From the NCBI GenBank assembly GCA_028287545.1, contig JAQBPL010000033.1, forward strand, positions 1 through 9,406: 9,406 bases of DNA, given 5' to 3'. This document shows positions 1 to 7,157 of this stretch, piece by piece (the first letter of the stretch is position 1; the number at the start of each line of letters is the position of its first letter). Below the pieces are notes generated by a model, which worked only from the letters and a program-made list of their open reading frames with translations, was not told the DNA's origin and did no database searches. The position numbers were made by a program, and so were the translations under genes. The DNA is from Vulcanimicrobiota bacterium. GTDB lineage: Bacteria > Eremiobacterota > Eremiobacteria > Baltobacterales > Baltobacteraceae.

Positions 1-42
1 GGCGGCCGCCACGAGCGAAACACAGGCGATCAGTCGTTTCAA
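1..42 (-). CDS. N-terminus of an exported protein (partial, runs off the window)
   Basis: Reading leftward from a TTG at 42-40, the first 14 codons give MKRLIACVSLVAAA, a positively charged start followed by a hydrophobic run, as at the beginning of a Sec signal peptide. A good Shine-Dalgarno sequence (GAGAGGG on this strand) lies 8 nt upstream, which supports the start. Everything after the signal peptide lies outside the window, so the function cannot be known. It is divergent from the nitrilase gene, with 35 bp between the start codons. Confidence 0.6.
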   Translation of the reverse strand, partial: MKRLIACVSLVAAA

Positions 43-50
43 AGCGACGT

Positions 51-57
51 CCCTCTC
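51..57 (-). promoter_or_regulatory. Ribosome binding site for the leftward partial gene
   Basis: On the minus strand this reads GAGAGGG, 8 nt before the TTG start at 42. It is the main evidence that the truncated signal-peptide reading frame is a real gene. Confidence 0.55.
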
Positions 58-77
58 GTAATTGTGAGTGTATTTCC

Positions 78-1358
78 TTGAGTGCTCGCCCGACACCCGT
101 CGCAGCCGTGCAGCCGCGTGCGCACGATCGTGCCGCGTTCCCGGATCGCTGGCCGTTACTGCTCGCGCGGATCGCCGCTGCCGCCGACGCGGGTGCGCGG
201 TTGATCGTTGTCCCCGAAGGGACCGTTCCCGCATACGTTATCGGCACGGAGGCCGTCGACCCGCAGCAAATTGAGGACGCCGCGCACGACGTGATCCGCG
301 TCGCATCGCGCACCGGCGCGACGATCGTGTACGGTGGCGCGCGCGCACATGCGGGCGGCACTGCAAACACCGCGTACGTCGTCACGCGCGACGGCATCGC
401 GGGCTTTGCCGACAAGTGTTTCCTATGGCATTTCGACCGCCGGTGGTTCAGCGTGGGCGATTCGCTCGAGCCGATCGATACGCCGCTCGGAAAACTCGGC
501 GTGTTCATTTGTGCGGACGGACGGATTCCCACCATCGCGAGCACGCTCGTGCAGCGCGGCGCCGAAGCGCTCGTCGTACCCACCGCGTGGGTCAGCAGCG
601 GGCGCGATCCCCTTGTGCTGGAGAACGTGCAAGCGGATCTGATGATCCCGGTGCGGGCGCGCGAGAACGGCGTTCCGCTCGTCGCGGCCAACAAAGTCGG
701 CATCGAAGCGCGCAGCGTGGCCTACTGCGGCAAGAGTCAGATCGTCGCGGCGGACGGTACCATCGTCGCCATCGCGCCGCAGGACGCCGAGACGACGCTG
801 CACGGAACGATCGCGCTCGGCCCGCCGATCGTGCGGCGGGATGCCGAGCCCGCCGGCGTCCTGCGCCTCTGGGGCGATCCGCTTCCCGAAGCGGCCCGCA
901 TCGGGCTCGCCGCGCACGCCGATCCGGCGCTGCACGCGCTGGCCTCCGTCGCCGACGCCGATTTCACGATCGATCCGCATTCGCACCCGGACAGCGACGA
1001 CGTCGCGCTGGTCGACGACGAAGCGATGCTCGATCCCCGCGCGCTCGTCGCGCCGAGACTCGCCGGCGTGCGGCTCTTCATCTGGAACACCTCGATCGAC
1101 GGCGGCTGGGCGGTGCGCTTCGCGCGCACGCGCGCCGCCGAGCTGCGCTGTTACGTGGCAGTTCTCGACACCCCGCGGCGCCGCGCCTTCGCGGTCGATC
1201 CTGACGGCACGCTCGTGTGCGGCACGTTCGGGGACTTCGAATTGGCAGCGTTCGCGTTCGACCGCAAACGGACCGACGTGTGGAGGGTTGCGCCGCAGAC
1301 CGACGTACGAGAAGCCCTCGTGCGAATTGCAGATCTTACCTCGGGCACGCGCTCGTGA
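78..1358 (+). CDS. Carbon-nitrogen hydrolase (nitrilase superfamily) with an extra degenerate C-terminal half-domain
   Basis: This 426-residue protein is a probable cytoplasmic amidase or nitrilase-type hydrolase acting on a C-N bond. The substrate is not identifiable. Residues 6-255 form a complete nitrilase fold with the catalytic triad in place: Glu47 in VVPEG, Lys113 in DKCFLW and Cys145 in GVFICADGR. The family usually ends near 260-300 residues. Here residues about 305-426 look like a second copy of the C-terminal half of the same fold (VRLFIWNTS resembles EALVVPTAW, and DPDGTLVCG resembles AADGTIVAI). The position matching Cys145 is Asp314, so the copy should be inactive. The start is TTG at 78, the only in-frame start that keeps the first beta strand (VAAVQ), although its ribosome binding site is weak (GTGAG at 64-68). 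The stop overlaps the next gene by 4 bases, implying translational coupling. Confidence 0.9.
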   Translation: MSARPTPVAAVQPRAHDRAAFPDRWPLLLARIAAAADAGARLIVVPEGTVPAYVIGTEAVDPQQIEDAAHDVIRVASRTGATIVYGGARAHAGGTANTAYVVTRDGIAGFADKCFLWHFDRRWFSVGDSLEPIDTPLGKLGVFICADGRIPTIASTLVQRGAEALVVPTAWVSSGRDPLVLENVQADLMIPVRARENGVPLVAANKVGIEARSVAYCGKSQIVAADGTIVAIAPQDAETTLHGTIALGPPIVRRDAEPAGVLRLWGDPLPEAARIGLAAHADPALHALASVADADFTIDPHSHPDSDDVALVDDEAMLDPRALVAPRLAGVRLFIWNTSIDGGWAVRFARTRAAELRCYVAVLDTPRRRAFAVDPDGTLVCGTFGDFELAAFAFDRKRTDVWRVAPQTDVREALVRIADLTSGTRS

Positions 1359-1915
1359 CGACGCCGGCGCAAGCGTTCGACGAAGCGCGCGAGCGTCACG
1401 CTCACGCATCCGAAGGACCGCGCTGGGTGCCGGTCGCCGCGGCGGCGCTGGCCGTCCTCGCAGCGCTGGGCGGGTTCCTCTCGAACCTCCGCTCGACCGG
1501 GGCCCTGATCGCGAAGAACGACGCAATCGTCGCCACCACCCGCTCCTCCGACACGTACAACGAGTACCAGGCCGGCCGGCTCAAGTTCTACATCTCGCAG
1601 TCCGCCCTCGACGCCGGAGTCGGTGCGGGCGGAAACGTCGCGCACCTGCAGGCGAACGTCAAACGCCAGGCGGCCAAAGGCCCCGCCCTGCTCGCGAAGG
1701 CGCATGACTTCGAAAAGGAAGCGGAACGCGACAACGCGCGTTCGGAACATCTGCTCGCCCAGCACGAGGCGATCGAGGTCGCGACGACCTTGTTCGAGGT
1801 GTCGATCGTGCTCGTCTCGATCACCGCGCTGGTCGGTTCGCGCCTGCTCCCCGCCGTCGCCGGCGTCGCGTCGGCGCTGGGCCTCGCGATCTTCGCCTAC
1901 GGCCTGCTTCGGTAG
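1355..1915 (+). CDS. DUF4337-type membrane protein
   Basis: The product is 186 residues if it starts at the GTG at 1355, which overlaps the stop of the nitrilase gene as GTGA. An earlier in-frame start at 1217 would lie inside the nitrilase gene and add non-homologous sequence. A short acidic and His-rich N-terminus (FDEARERHAHA) precedes a membrane helix at about 24-43. A long soluble helical section (about 45-140, with repeated Glu, Lys and Ala that may form a coiled coil) follows, then two close membrane helices at about 144-164 and 165-185. This order, and the motif around SSDTYNEYQAGRLKFYI, match the uncharacterised DUF4337 family. The family has no established function, and the overlap suggests co-expression with the nitrilase but does not prove a shared role. 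The gene ends 5 bp before the convergent LolA-like gene. Confidence 0.75.
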   Translation: MTTPAQAFDEARERHAHASEGPRWVPVAAAALAVLAALGGFLSNLRSTGALIAKNDAIVATTRSSDTYNEYQAGRLKFYISQSALDAGVGAGGNVAHLQANVKRQAAKGPALLAKAHDFEKEAERDNARSEHLLAQHEAIEVATTLFEVSIVLVSITALVGSRLLPAVAGVASALGLAIFAYGLLR

Positions 1916-1920
1916 AGGCG

Positions 1921-2583
1921 CTACGGCGTCGCGGGGTCCGGCTTCTTCGTGAAGATCGAGTCCTGCACGTCGACGTTGATCGCATAGTTCGAGATGCGCG
2001 ACTTCGCGTATGCGTGCACGGGCGGCATCCGGATGTCGGTGTCCTGTTCGACGATCAGCTCGTGTCCTTCGACCTGCGCGAACCGCTGGCGGAGGTCGAT
2101 CGCTCCGCCGCGATAGCGCCACACGATGCGGCCGGGCAGGGCGGAGGCCGCATCGAGGTAGACGTCGACCTCGCGCAGACGATGGTCCGCGCTGCGCGGC
2201 GTCAGGACGAGATACGTGACGGCGTGCCCGTCGGTGCGGTCCTGCGCGGAGCCGATGACGAACTTCTTCGACCAGTCGGACGGCGTGCCCAGACCGACGT
2301 ACAGGTTGCTGAAACCGCGCGCGTACGATGGCAGATCGGTGAACACGACCTCCATCCGCGCCGGGCGCTTGAAGTAGGCGTTCCCGTGCAAGGTCCTGCG
2401 CAGGTACGGGAACGTCTTGAGCCCGACGTCGAACGCGACGTCGGCGCGATACGTTTGCAAACCGGGGTCCGCGGCAGCGAGCTTGGCGAGCAGCATCGAG
2501 GTTTCGTCCTGCGCGCGCAGCGGCGCGGCCGCGGCAAGCGACGCGACAACCCCAGCGAGCACGGCGACCGCGAAAAGACGCAC
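1921..2583 (-). CDS. Exported LolA-like (outer-membrane lipoprotein-sorting protein superfamily) protein
   Basis: This 220-residue protein starts at a GTG at 2583, and an in-frame stop just upstream rules out a longer form. Residues 1-24 are a clear Sec signal peptide (RLFAVAVLAGVVASLA core, cleavage probably after PLRA). The mature part has the LolA-superfamily pattern: an opening helix with L-Q-T-Y-R-A, alternating beta strands, GNAYFKRPARMEVVF near 67-81, a central strand HAVTYLVLTP near 120-129, and a closing YAINVDVQDSIF near 200-211. There is no lipobox cysteine, so it is probably a soluble periplasmic protein. LolA-fold proteins bind acyl chains or lipids, but this one is too divergent to call a true LolA. 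It converges on the DUF4337 gene (5 bp gap) and its start lies 2 bp from the GTG of the divergent glycosidase gene. Confidence 0.7.
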   Translation of the reverse strand: MRLFAVAVLAGVVASLAAAAPLRAQDETSMLLAKLAAADPGLQTYRADVAFDVGLKTFPYLRRTLHGNAYFKRPARMEVVFTDLPSYARGFSNLYVGLGTPSDWSKKFVIGSAQDRTDGHAVTYLVLTPRSADHRLREVDVYLDAASALPGRIVWRYRGGAIDLRQRFAQVEGHELIVEQDTDIRMPPVHAYAKSRISNYAINVDVQDSIFTKKPDPATP

Positions 2584-2585
2584 GG

Positions 2586-4787
2586 GTGAACTCTATCACA
2601 CGACACCACCATCGAACGCAGACCATCTTTCCTTTGTACGGGTGTCTTTACACCCTGACGCTCGCCGGACTACTTGCTTGCCCCGCTCTTGCGGGGGCGC
2701 AGGACGCCGCAACGGCGCTCGCACCGCCGGCACCGTTTCCCCTGGTTACCGGATCGAGCGTCGAACGCGAAACCGTCGCGCCGGGAATAACGCGCGCGAC
2801 GTATCGGCTCATCACCTCCGCCGGGCCGCTGGTCGTGTCGATGGTGAGCGCCGACCTGCGCGAGCCGTCGGTCCGGCTCGGGGCCGTTCTCGCGCACGAT
2901 ACGATCGTCTCCAAAGACGAACCCGTCTCTTCGATGGCACGCCGCACCGGCGCGGTCGCCGGAATCAACGGCGACTATTTCGACATCAACGGCACCGGCG
3001 CGCCGGTCGGCCTGCTCGTGCGCGACGGCACGCTCGATCGCTCGCCGAGCGCGCGCCCTGCGCTCACGGTGACGGCGGACCGGCAAATTCGTTTCGATCC
3101 CTATCAGTTCACGGGATCGGTGGACTTCGGCGTCGTGCGCGTGCCGGTAACGTCGGTCAACACGTGGCCGCCCGAGGCGGGGGCGACCGTGCTCACGCGC
3201 GCCTTCGGCGTGCCGCCGCCGGCGCCGGCCGTCTCGGTGCTGGAGCTCGCGCCGTTCGCGTCCGGCGGCGGGAGCGCGCAGCGTTACCGCGTCGCATCGG
3301 TGACGCAAGGCGGCCCGTTCCCTGCCGGCCCCGCGCTGCGGCTCGCCTACGGTCCGTCCGCGCAGGCGTTCGGCGCGCTTCCCGACGTAGGCGACGTCGT
3401 CACGCTTTCGTACGACACCGACCCGTCGCTGGCATCGGTCGCGATCGCGATCGGCGGCGGTCCGCTGCTGCTGCGCGACGGCGTCCCGGTCGACGATCCC
3501 GCTTCCCCAAACTACGCGGAGCGCGATCGCCGCATCCCCGCCGCGGCAGTCGCGCGCTTTGCGAGCGGAACGCTCGGCCTGATCGTCGTCGACGGGCGGC
3601 ATCCGGCGACGTCGATCGGCGTCAATCGAGGCGAGCTGATCGCGCTGCTGCAGGCGTTGGGCGCGACCGATGCGATGCTGTTCGACAGCGGCGGTTCGGC
3701 GACGCTCGTCGCGCGCGTCCTCGGCGACGCGGCGCCGAGCGTGGTCAACGAACCTTCGGACGGGGTCGAACGCGCCGTCGCCGACGGGTTGTTCGTGTAC
3801 AGCGACGCGCCGGTCGGACCGCCTTCGCGGCTTGTGGTTCGGCCCGAACGGATCGTGGCGGTCGCGGGCGCGCACCTCGCGCTGCGCTCGCGGACCGTCG
3901 ATACGAACGGCCACGGCCTCGGCGACGCGGCGGGACCCTGGCGTCTCGACGCCGCGCCTGACGTGGCGGCGATCGGCGCCGACGACATGCTGCACGTCGG
4001 GACGCGCAGCGGAACGTACCTGCTGCACGTCGCGCGCGGCGGAATCTCGACGGATCTTCCGCTCGAGATCGTCGGCCGCGTCGCCCGTCTGGTAATCGGC
4101 CCGGCGCGCGCCGGCGTGGAACCGCACGGCAGCGTCGCGCTGAAGGTCGACGCCTTCGACGGACGCGATCGTCCCATCGCGGTCGCCGGAACGGCGCGTT
4201 GGAGCGCGACCGGCGCGACGATCGACGAACGCGGGCGACTGACCGCCGGGGAGCGCGATGCGGTCGTCACCGTCGCCGCCGGCGGCGCGGTCGCGAGCGC
4301 GACGATACCGGTCGGCCACCACGACGTTCCGCTCGCGCTGTTCGACGCGGCGCACCAGCCGGCGTGGAAGCTCGCGACCGTGCCGGCCAACGGCGGCGGC
4401 GCCGTCGGCGTCGACGGCGGCCGGCTCACGATCAACTACGATTTCACCAGCGGCGTCCGCGCGGCATACGCGGTGGCGGCCGGCGATCTTCCGCTCGGCG
4501 ATGCGACCGCGCTGTCGTGCGCGATCGACGCCGATGGAACGGGCGCCGCGCTGCGCGCGACGCTCTCCGATCGCTACGGCGATCGCGCGACGATCACGTT
4601 CGCGCGCGCGCTCGACTTCCGCGCGACGCGCCGCTTGAGCGCCGCGGTCCCGCATTCGCTCGCGCCGCCGGTCGCGCTGCACGCGCTCTACGCGGTCGGT
4701 ACGCTCGCGAACCCGCCCGTGACGGCGGCGGGAACCGTGGTCGTGCACGACTGCACGACGACGGTTCCCGGCACTCAAACGCGTTGA
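2586..4787 (+). CDS. Exported phosphodiester glycosidase (NAGPA family) with Ig-like and C-terminal beta-sandwich domains
   Basis: This 733-residue protein should be exported: a hydrophobic run YTLTLAGLLACPALAGA (about 22-38) ends in a likely signal peptidase site. The catalytic domain spans about 60-408. It shows GINGDYFDINGTG at 127-138, IGGGPLLLRDG at 289-299, LIVVDGRHP at 332-340, MLFDSGGSATL at 364-374 and ERAVADGLFVY at 395-405, the hallmarks of the NAGPA phosphodiester glycosidase fold. Two Ig-like segments follow (about 414-493 and 498-577). A C-terminal beta-sandwich (about 583-723, with LTINYDFTSGVRAAY) resembles the module found beside this domain in other bacteria. The family cleaves sugar-phosphodiester bonds, and a cell-wall or exopolysaccharide substrate is inferred. 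The start is uncertain: GTG 2586 gives a basic n-region but lies 2 bp from a divergent gene, while TTG 2634 gives a shorter signal peptide. Neither has a strong ribosome binding site. The 3' end overlaps the convergent gene by 13 bp. Confidence 0.85.
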   Translation: MNSITRHHHRTQTIFPLYGCLYTLTLAGLLACPALAGAQDAATALAPPAPFPLVTGSSVERETVAPGITRATYRLITSAGPLVVSMVSADLREPSVRLGAVLAHDTIVSKDEPVSSMARRTGAVAGINGDYFDINGTGAPVGLLVRDGTLDRSPSARPALTVTADRQIRFDPYQFTGSVDFGVVRVPVTSVNTWPPEAGATVLTRAFGVPPPAPAVSVLELAPFASGGGSAQRYRVASVTQGGPFPAGPALRLAYGPSAQAFGALPDVGDVVTLSYDTDPSLASVAIAIGGGPLLLRDGVPVDDPASPNYAERDRRIPAAAVARFASGTLGLIVVDGRHPATSIGVNRGELIALLQALGATDAMLFDSGGSATLVARVLGDAAPSVVNEPSDGVERAVADGLFVYSDAPVGPPSRLVVRPERIVAVAGAHLALRSRTVDTNGHGLGDAAGPWRLDAAPDVAAIGADDMLHVGTRSGTYLLHVARGGISTDLPLEIVGRVARLVIGPARAGVEPHGSVALKVDAFDGRDRPIAVAGTARWSATGATIDERGRLTAGERDAVVTVAAGGAVASATIPVGHHDVPLALFDAAHQPAWKLATVPANGGGAVGVDGGRLTINYDFTSGVRAAYAVAAGDLPLGDATALSCAIDADGTGAALRATLSDRYGDRATITFARALDFRATRRLSAAVPHSLAPPVALHALYAVGTLANPPVTAAGTVVVHDCTTTVPGTQTR

Positions 4788-5737
4788 GGCTGCGTGCTCG
4801 GCGGCGTACCGCGTTCGCGGCGCCGCGCGGCGCTCCACCCGATCCCGGCGACGAACAGCGCGATCCCGGCCACCAGCGCCCATGCCGGCGGCGCTGCGGC
4901 GATCGCGAGCGCGGGATACGTTCCGAGCGTCGCGCGCACGCGCACGCCGGCGATGGTGACGTCTTTGCCGGACGGTGCGAAGGTGATGCCGAGCTGTGCG
5001 CCGCGGTCGTCGGCGGCGTAGAGGATCACCGCCGGGTGCGTCGTGTCGTCGACGGCCCGCGGGAACGCGGCCAAGTCGCGCGGCGTGAAATACAGCGCGC
5101 GGAAAACGCGGTGCAGCCCCGGCGTCGCGAACGTGTCGTACGGCACGTCGAACTCACCGATGCGCTGCTGCTGGCGGAAGAGCAGGACGGGCGAGAGGAA
5201 CGACGCGCTCGTCGGCTGCGTGATGGTCAGGTGCGCGCCGCGTTCGTCCCACGCTTCGACGTAGGCGGCCGGACGCGGCTCCAGGTACAGCAGCGATTCG
5301 CCGAGCGGGCGTCCGCGCGTGCCGATCTCGAGCGCCGCACCGTCGCGCCGGCGCAGCGTGACCGCCCCCTCGCCGCGAGCGACCGCGGCCGCATCGGCGG
5401 GTGCAAAGAACGCCGCGGCGCCGACCGCCGGGATCGGCGCGACCGTCCCCGGCGTGCCGACGACGCTGGCAGTATCGGGGCCCAGCAAGCCGGCCGCGAG
5501 ACCCGCACCGATCACCAGGCCCGCGCCCGCCAACGCGACGAGCAGCCGCTTCCCCGCGACGCCGTCGTCGCCGCGGCGAACGCCGTTCGCGTAGGCGATC
5601 AGCACGGCGAGCGCAATCGCCAGCGCGAGCGCGTACTGCCAAGTGTGGTAGAGCGGCGTGCGCGGCGCGAAGTCCTGGGCGACGACGAGCACGATCGCGA
5701 TCGCGCCGACGACGAGCGCGGCGATGCGCGAGTTCAC
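4775..5737 (-). CDS. Four-helix membrane protein with ResB-like architecture
   Basis: The product has 320 residues. Three hydrophobic helices near the N-terminus (about 4-20, 34-51 and 65-86) are followed by an extracytoplasmic domain of about 190 residues rich in beta strands. A single C-terminal helix (about 284-303) and a basic tail (ARRRERG) complete it. Three helices, a large periplasmic domain and one last helix is the layout of ResB/Ccs1, the apocytochrome chaperone of system II cytochrome c maturation. YHTWQYALAL near helix 2 and GTYPALAIAAAPPAWALVAG before helix 4 also recall that family. It is much shorter than usual ResB proteins (roughly 400-550 residues), and no ResC or CcdA gene is visible. 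It starts at GTG 5737, overlapping the stop of the thioredoxin-like gene as GTGA, so the two are coupled. The assignment rests on topology and context and could be wrong. Confidence 0.5.
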   Translation of the reverse strand: MNSRIAALVVGAIAIVLVVAQDFAPRTPLYHTWQYALALAIALAVLIAYANGVRRGDDGVAGKRLLVALAGAGLVIGAGLAAGLLGPDTASVVGTPGTVAPIPAVGAAAFFAPADAAAVARGEGAVTLRRRDGAALEIGTRGRPLGESLLYLEPRPAAYVEAWDERGAHLTITQPTSASFLSPVLLFRQQQRIGEFDVPYDTFATPGLHRVFRALYFTPRDLAAFPRAVDDTTHPAVILYAADDRGAQLGITFAPSGKDVTIAGVRVRATLGTYPALAIAAAPPAWALVAGIALFVAGIGWSAARRRERGTPPSTQPQRV

Positions 5738-6270
5738 TGCACGGACCGGCGCGGCGCGGGCGGCGCCAGCGCGGGCGCGACCGCGGCGCGCATCTGCTCC
5801 AACGTCATCGCGCCGTCGATGCCGCGCACGACGTGGCCGTCGCGTCCGACGATGACCGTCGTGGGCAAGCCAACGCCCTGGTACGTGCGGCCGTACTGCT
5901 GGTTCTCATCGACCAAGATCGGAAACGTCACGCCTCGCTCGCGCGCGAACGCCGCGGCCACCGAGGACGCTTCGCCTTGGTCGACCCCGAGCACGACGAC
6001 GCGGCCGGCATACGCGTGCGCGAACGCTTCGAGCGCCGGCATTTCCTCGCGGCACGGCGGACACCACGTCGCCCAGAGGTTCATCAGCACGACCTGGCCG
6101 CGATGCGCGGCGAGCGAATCGACGCGGCCGTCGGTGCGGCGCACCTCGAACGACTGGGCCGGTGCGCCGGCAAGCGTGCTGGGCCCGCCGCCGGCGGCGG
6201 ACTTCGGGTCGGGCGCCGAATAACACCCCGCAAGGAGCACGATCGACGCGATGACGAGAGACCTCCGCAC
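5734..6270 (-). CDS. TlpA/ResA-like thioredoxin-fold lipoprotein
   Basis: The product is 178 residues if started at GTG 6270. The open frame continues upstream, but the upstream translation looks random, and this start has a good ribosome binding site (AAGGGG, 7 nt away) and an ideal lipoprotein signal: MRR, a hydrophobic core, then LLAGC with Cys16 as the lipidated residue. After a flexible linker (about 17-38), a thioredoxin fold fills 39-165. The redox motif WCPPC is at 69-73 (Cys70, Cys73), DQGEASSV is near 97-104, and the cis-proline loop GLPTT has Pro136. TlpA/ResA proteins reduce disulfides outside the cytoplasm, often on apocytochrome c. The ResB-like gene that follows with a 4-base overlap fits that role. 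A more general thiol-disulfide exchange function is also possible. The first 20 bases overlap the start of the divergent alpha/beta hydrolase gene. Confidence 0.85.
   Translation of the reverse strand: MRRSLVIASIVLLAGCYSAPDPKSAAGGGPSTLAGAPAQSFEVRRTDGRVDSLAAHRGQVVLMNLWATWCPPCREEMPALEAFAHAYAGRVVVLGVDQGEASSVAAAFARERGVTFPILVDENQQYGRTYQGVGLPTTVIVGRDGHVVRGIDGAMTLEQMRAAVAPALAPPAPRRSVQ
6232..6237 (+). promoter_or_regulatory. Ribosome binding site for the alpha/beta hydrolase
   Basis: A perfect AAGGAG lies 13 nt before the ATG at 6251. The spacing is longer than ideal, but no other in-frame start lies closer, so it favours ATG 6251 over the GTG at 6287, which lacks a clear site. It lies inside the codons of the divergent TlpA-like gene. 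Confidence 0.5.
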
Positions 6271-7138
6271 GCGAAGCCCCTTCGGGGTGAAACGGACCGC
6301 TCCGCCCGTCTGGCGCGCGACGACGGTGGGCGCCGCAGGCGTGCGCCTCGCGGTGTTCGAGGCCGGCAGCACCTCGCCCGGCGCGCCGGCCGTCGTGTTC
6401 CTGCATGGCCTCGGGCACTGGAGCGAGGCGGCGTGGAGCAAGCTCGTGCCGCACCTCGATCCGTCCTGCCGATTCGTCGCGTTCGATCTGCCGGGCTTCG
6501 GCGCGAGCGAAAAGCCCGACGCCCGCTACGATCTGCCGTTTTTCACCGCTACGTTCGACGCAGCACTGGCGGAGCTCGGGCTCGACGATTTCGCGCTGGT
6601 CGGTCATTCGCTCGGAGGCTGCATCGCCGCGCATTACGCCGGCACGCATCCCGCGCGCGTTCGCCGGCTTGCCCTGCTCGCGCCGGCCGGCTTCGCCCAT
6701 CCGGCGCGCTATCTCGTCTACGCGCTGGCCGGCGGCTGGGCGCGCTGGGCGTTCACCCGGCGCCCGTCGCGCCGGTTCGTGACCGGCATGCTGCGGCGCA
6801 GCGTCGCCGATCCCAAGACGCTCGACCAGGCGACGATCGAACGCACCTTCGAGCTCTCGCAGGACGTTCGCGTTCGCCGCGCGTTCGCCGGGGTGTACGC
6901 CGGCTCGATCGCGGCATTCACCAAGCGGAACGACGTGAACGCGGGCTTCGCCCGCTACACCGGTCCCGTGTTCTGCGCCTGGGGCGCGCACGACCGTTTC
7001 ATCCGCATCGCGGCGCTGCGCGAGGTCGTGCGCGTATATCCGCGCGCGCAAACGCTCGTGCTCGAGCGCAGCGGACACTTGGGCATGGTCGAACAGCCCG
7101 AGGAGCTCGGCACCGCCCTGCGAGCATTCCTGGCCTGA
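6251..7138 (+). CDS. Alpha/beta hydrolase
   Basis: This 295-residue cytoplasmic enzyme has the full alpha/beta hydrolase signature. The oxyanion motif HGLGHW is at 52-57, FDLPGFGASEKP at 78-89, the nucleophile elbow GHSLGG at 118-123 with Ser120, the acid Asp248 in WGAHDRF, and the catalytic His276 in SGHLGM. A variable cap of about 140-235, rich in Arg and aromatic residues, would set the substrate, which I cannot deduce. Esterase, lipase-like and C-C hydrolase activities are all possible. The chosen ATG 6251 has AAGGAG 13 nt upstream and gives a 20-base overlap with the divergent TlpA-like gene. A start at GTG 6287 would remove the overlap and 12 poorly conserved residues. The cyclophilin gene follows on the same strand after 19 bp, so the two may form an operon. 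Confidence 0.88.
   Translation: MTRDLRTRSPFGVKRTAPPVWRATTVGAAGVRLAVFEAGSTSPGAPAVVFLHGLGHWSEAAWSKLVPHLDPSCRFVAFDLPGFGASEKPDARYDLPFFTATFDAALAELGLDDFALVGHSLGGCIAAHYAGTHPARVRRLALLAPAGFAHPARYLVYALAGGWARWAFTRRPSRRFVTGMLRRSVADPKTLDQATIERTFELSQDVRVRRAFAGVYAGSIAAFTKRNDVNAGFARYTGPVFCAWGAHDRFIRIAALREVVRVYPRAQTLVLERSGHLGMVEQPEELGTALRAFLA
6272..6284 (-). promoter_or_regulatory. Ribosome binding site of the TlpA-like gene within a small hairpin
   Basis: On the minus strand this reads CGAAGGGGCTTCG. AAGGGG (6283-6278) is the likely ribosome binding site, 7 nt before GTG 6270. The same bases form a perfect inverted repeat, CGAAG / CTTCG with a GGG loop, which could partly hide the site in the mRNA. On the plus strand the overlapping CCCCTTCGGGG can fold as a UUCG tetraloop hairpin inside codons 9-13 of the hydrolase. 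The stems are short, so any regulatory effect is speculative. Confidence 0.4.
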
Positions 7139-7157
7139 CGCGTCGAAGGACGCCTCG

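Noticed and set aside
1..42. LIAC in the partial minus-strand gene resembles a lipobox.
   Set aside because: The cysteine is residue 7, too close to the N-terminus for a lipoprotein signal, and hydrophobic residues continue after it.
1912..1924. GTAG-AGGCG-CTAC inverted repeat between the convergent DUF4337 and LolA-like genes, considered as a terminator.
   Set aside because: The stem is only 4 bp and no T-run follows on either strand.
2202..2635. On the minus strand AAAGGAAAG directly precedes an ATG at 2626, and another ATG lies at 2612, suggesting other starts for the LolA-like gene.
   Set aside because: Both are out of frame with the signal-peptide reading frame, the purine run is only about 3 nt from the ATG, and their translations are Arg-rich and unlike real proteins. 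GTG 2583 gives a complete signal peptide.
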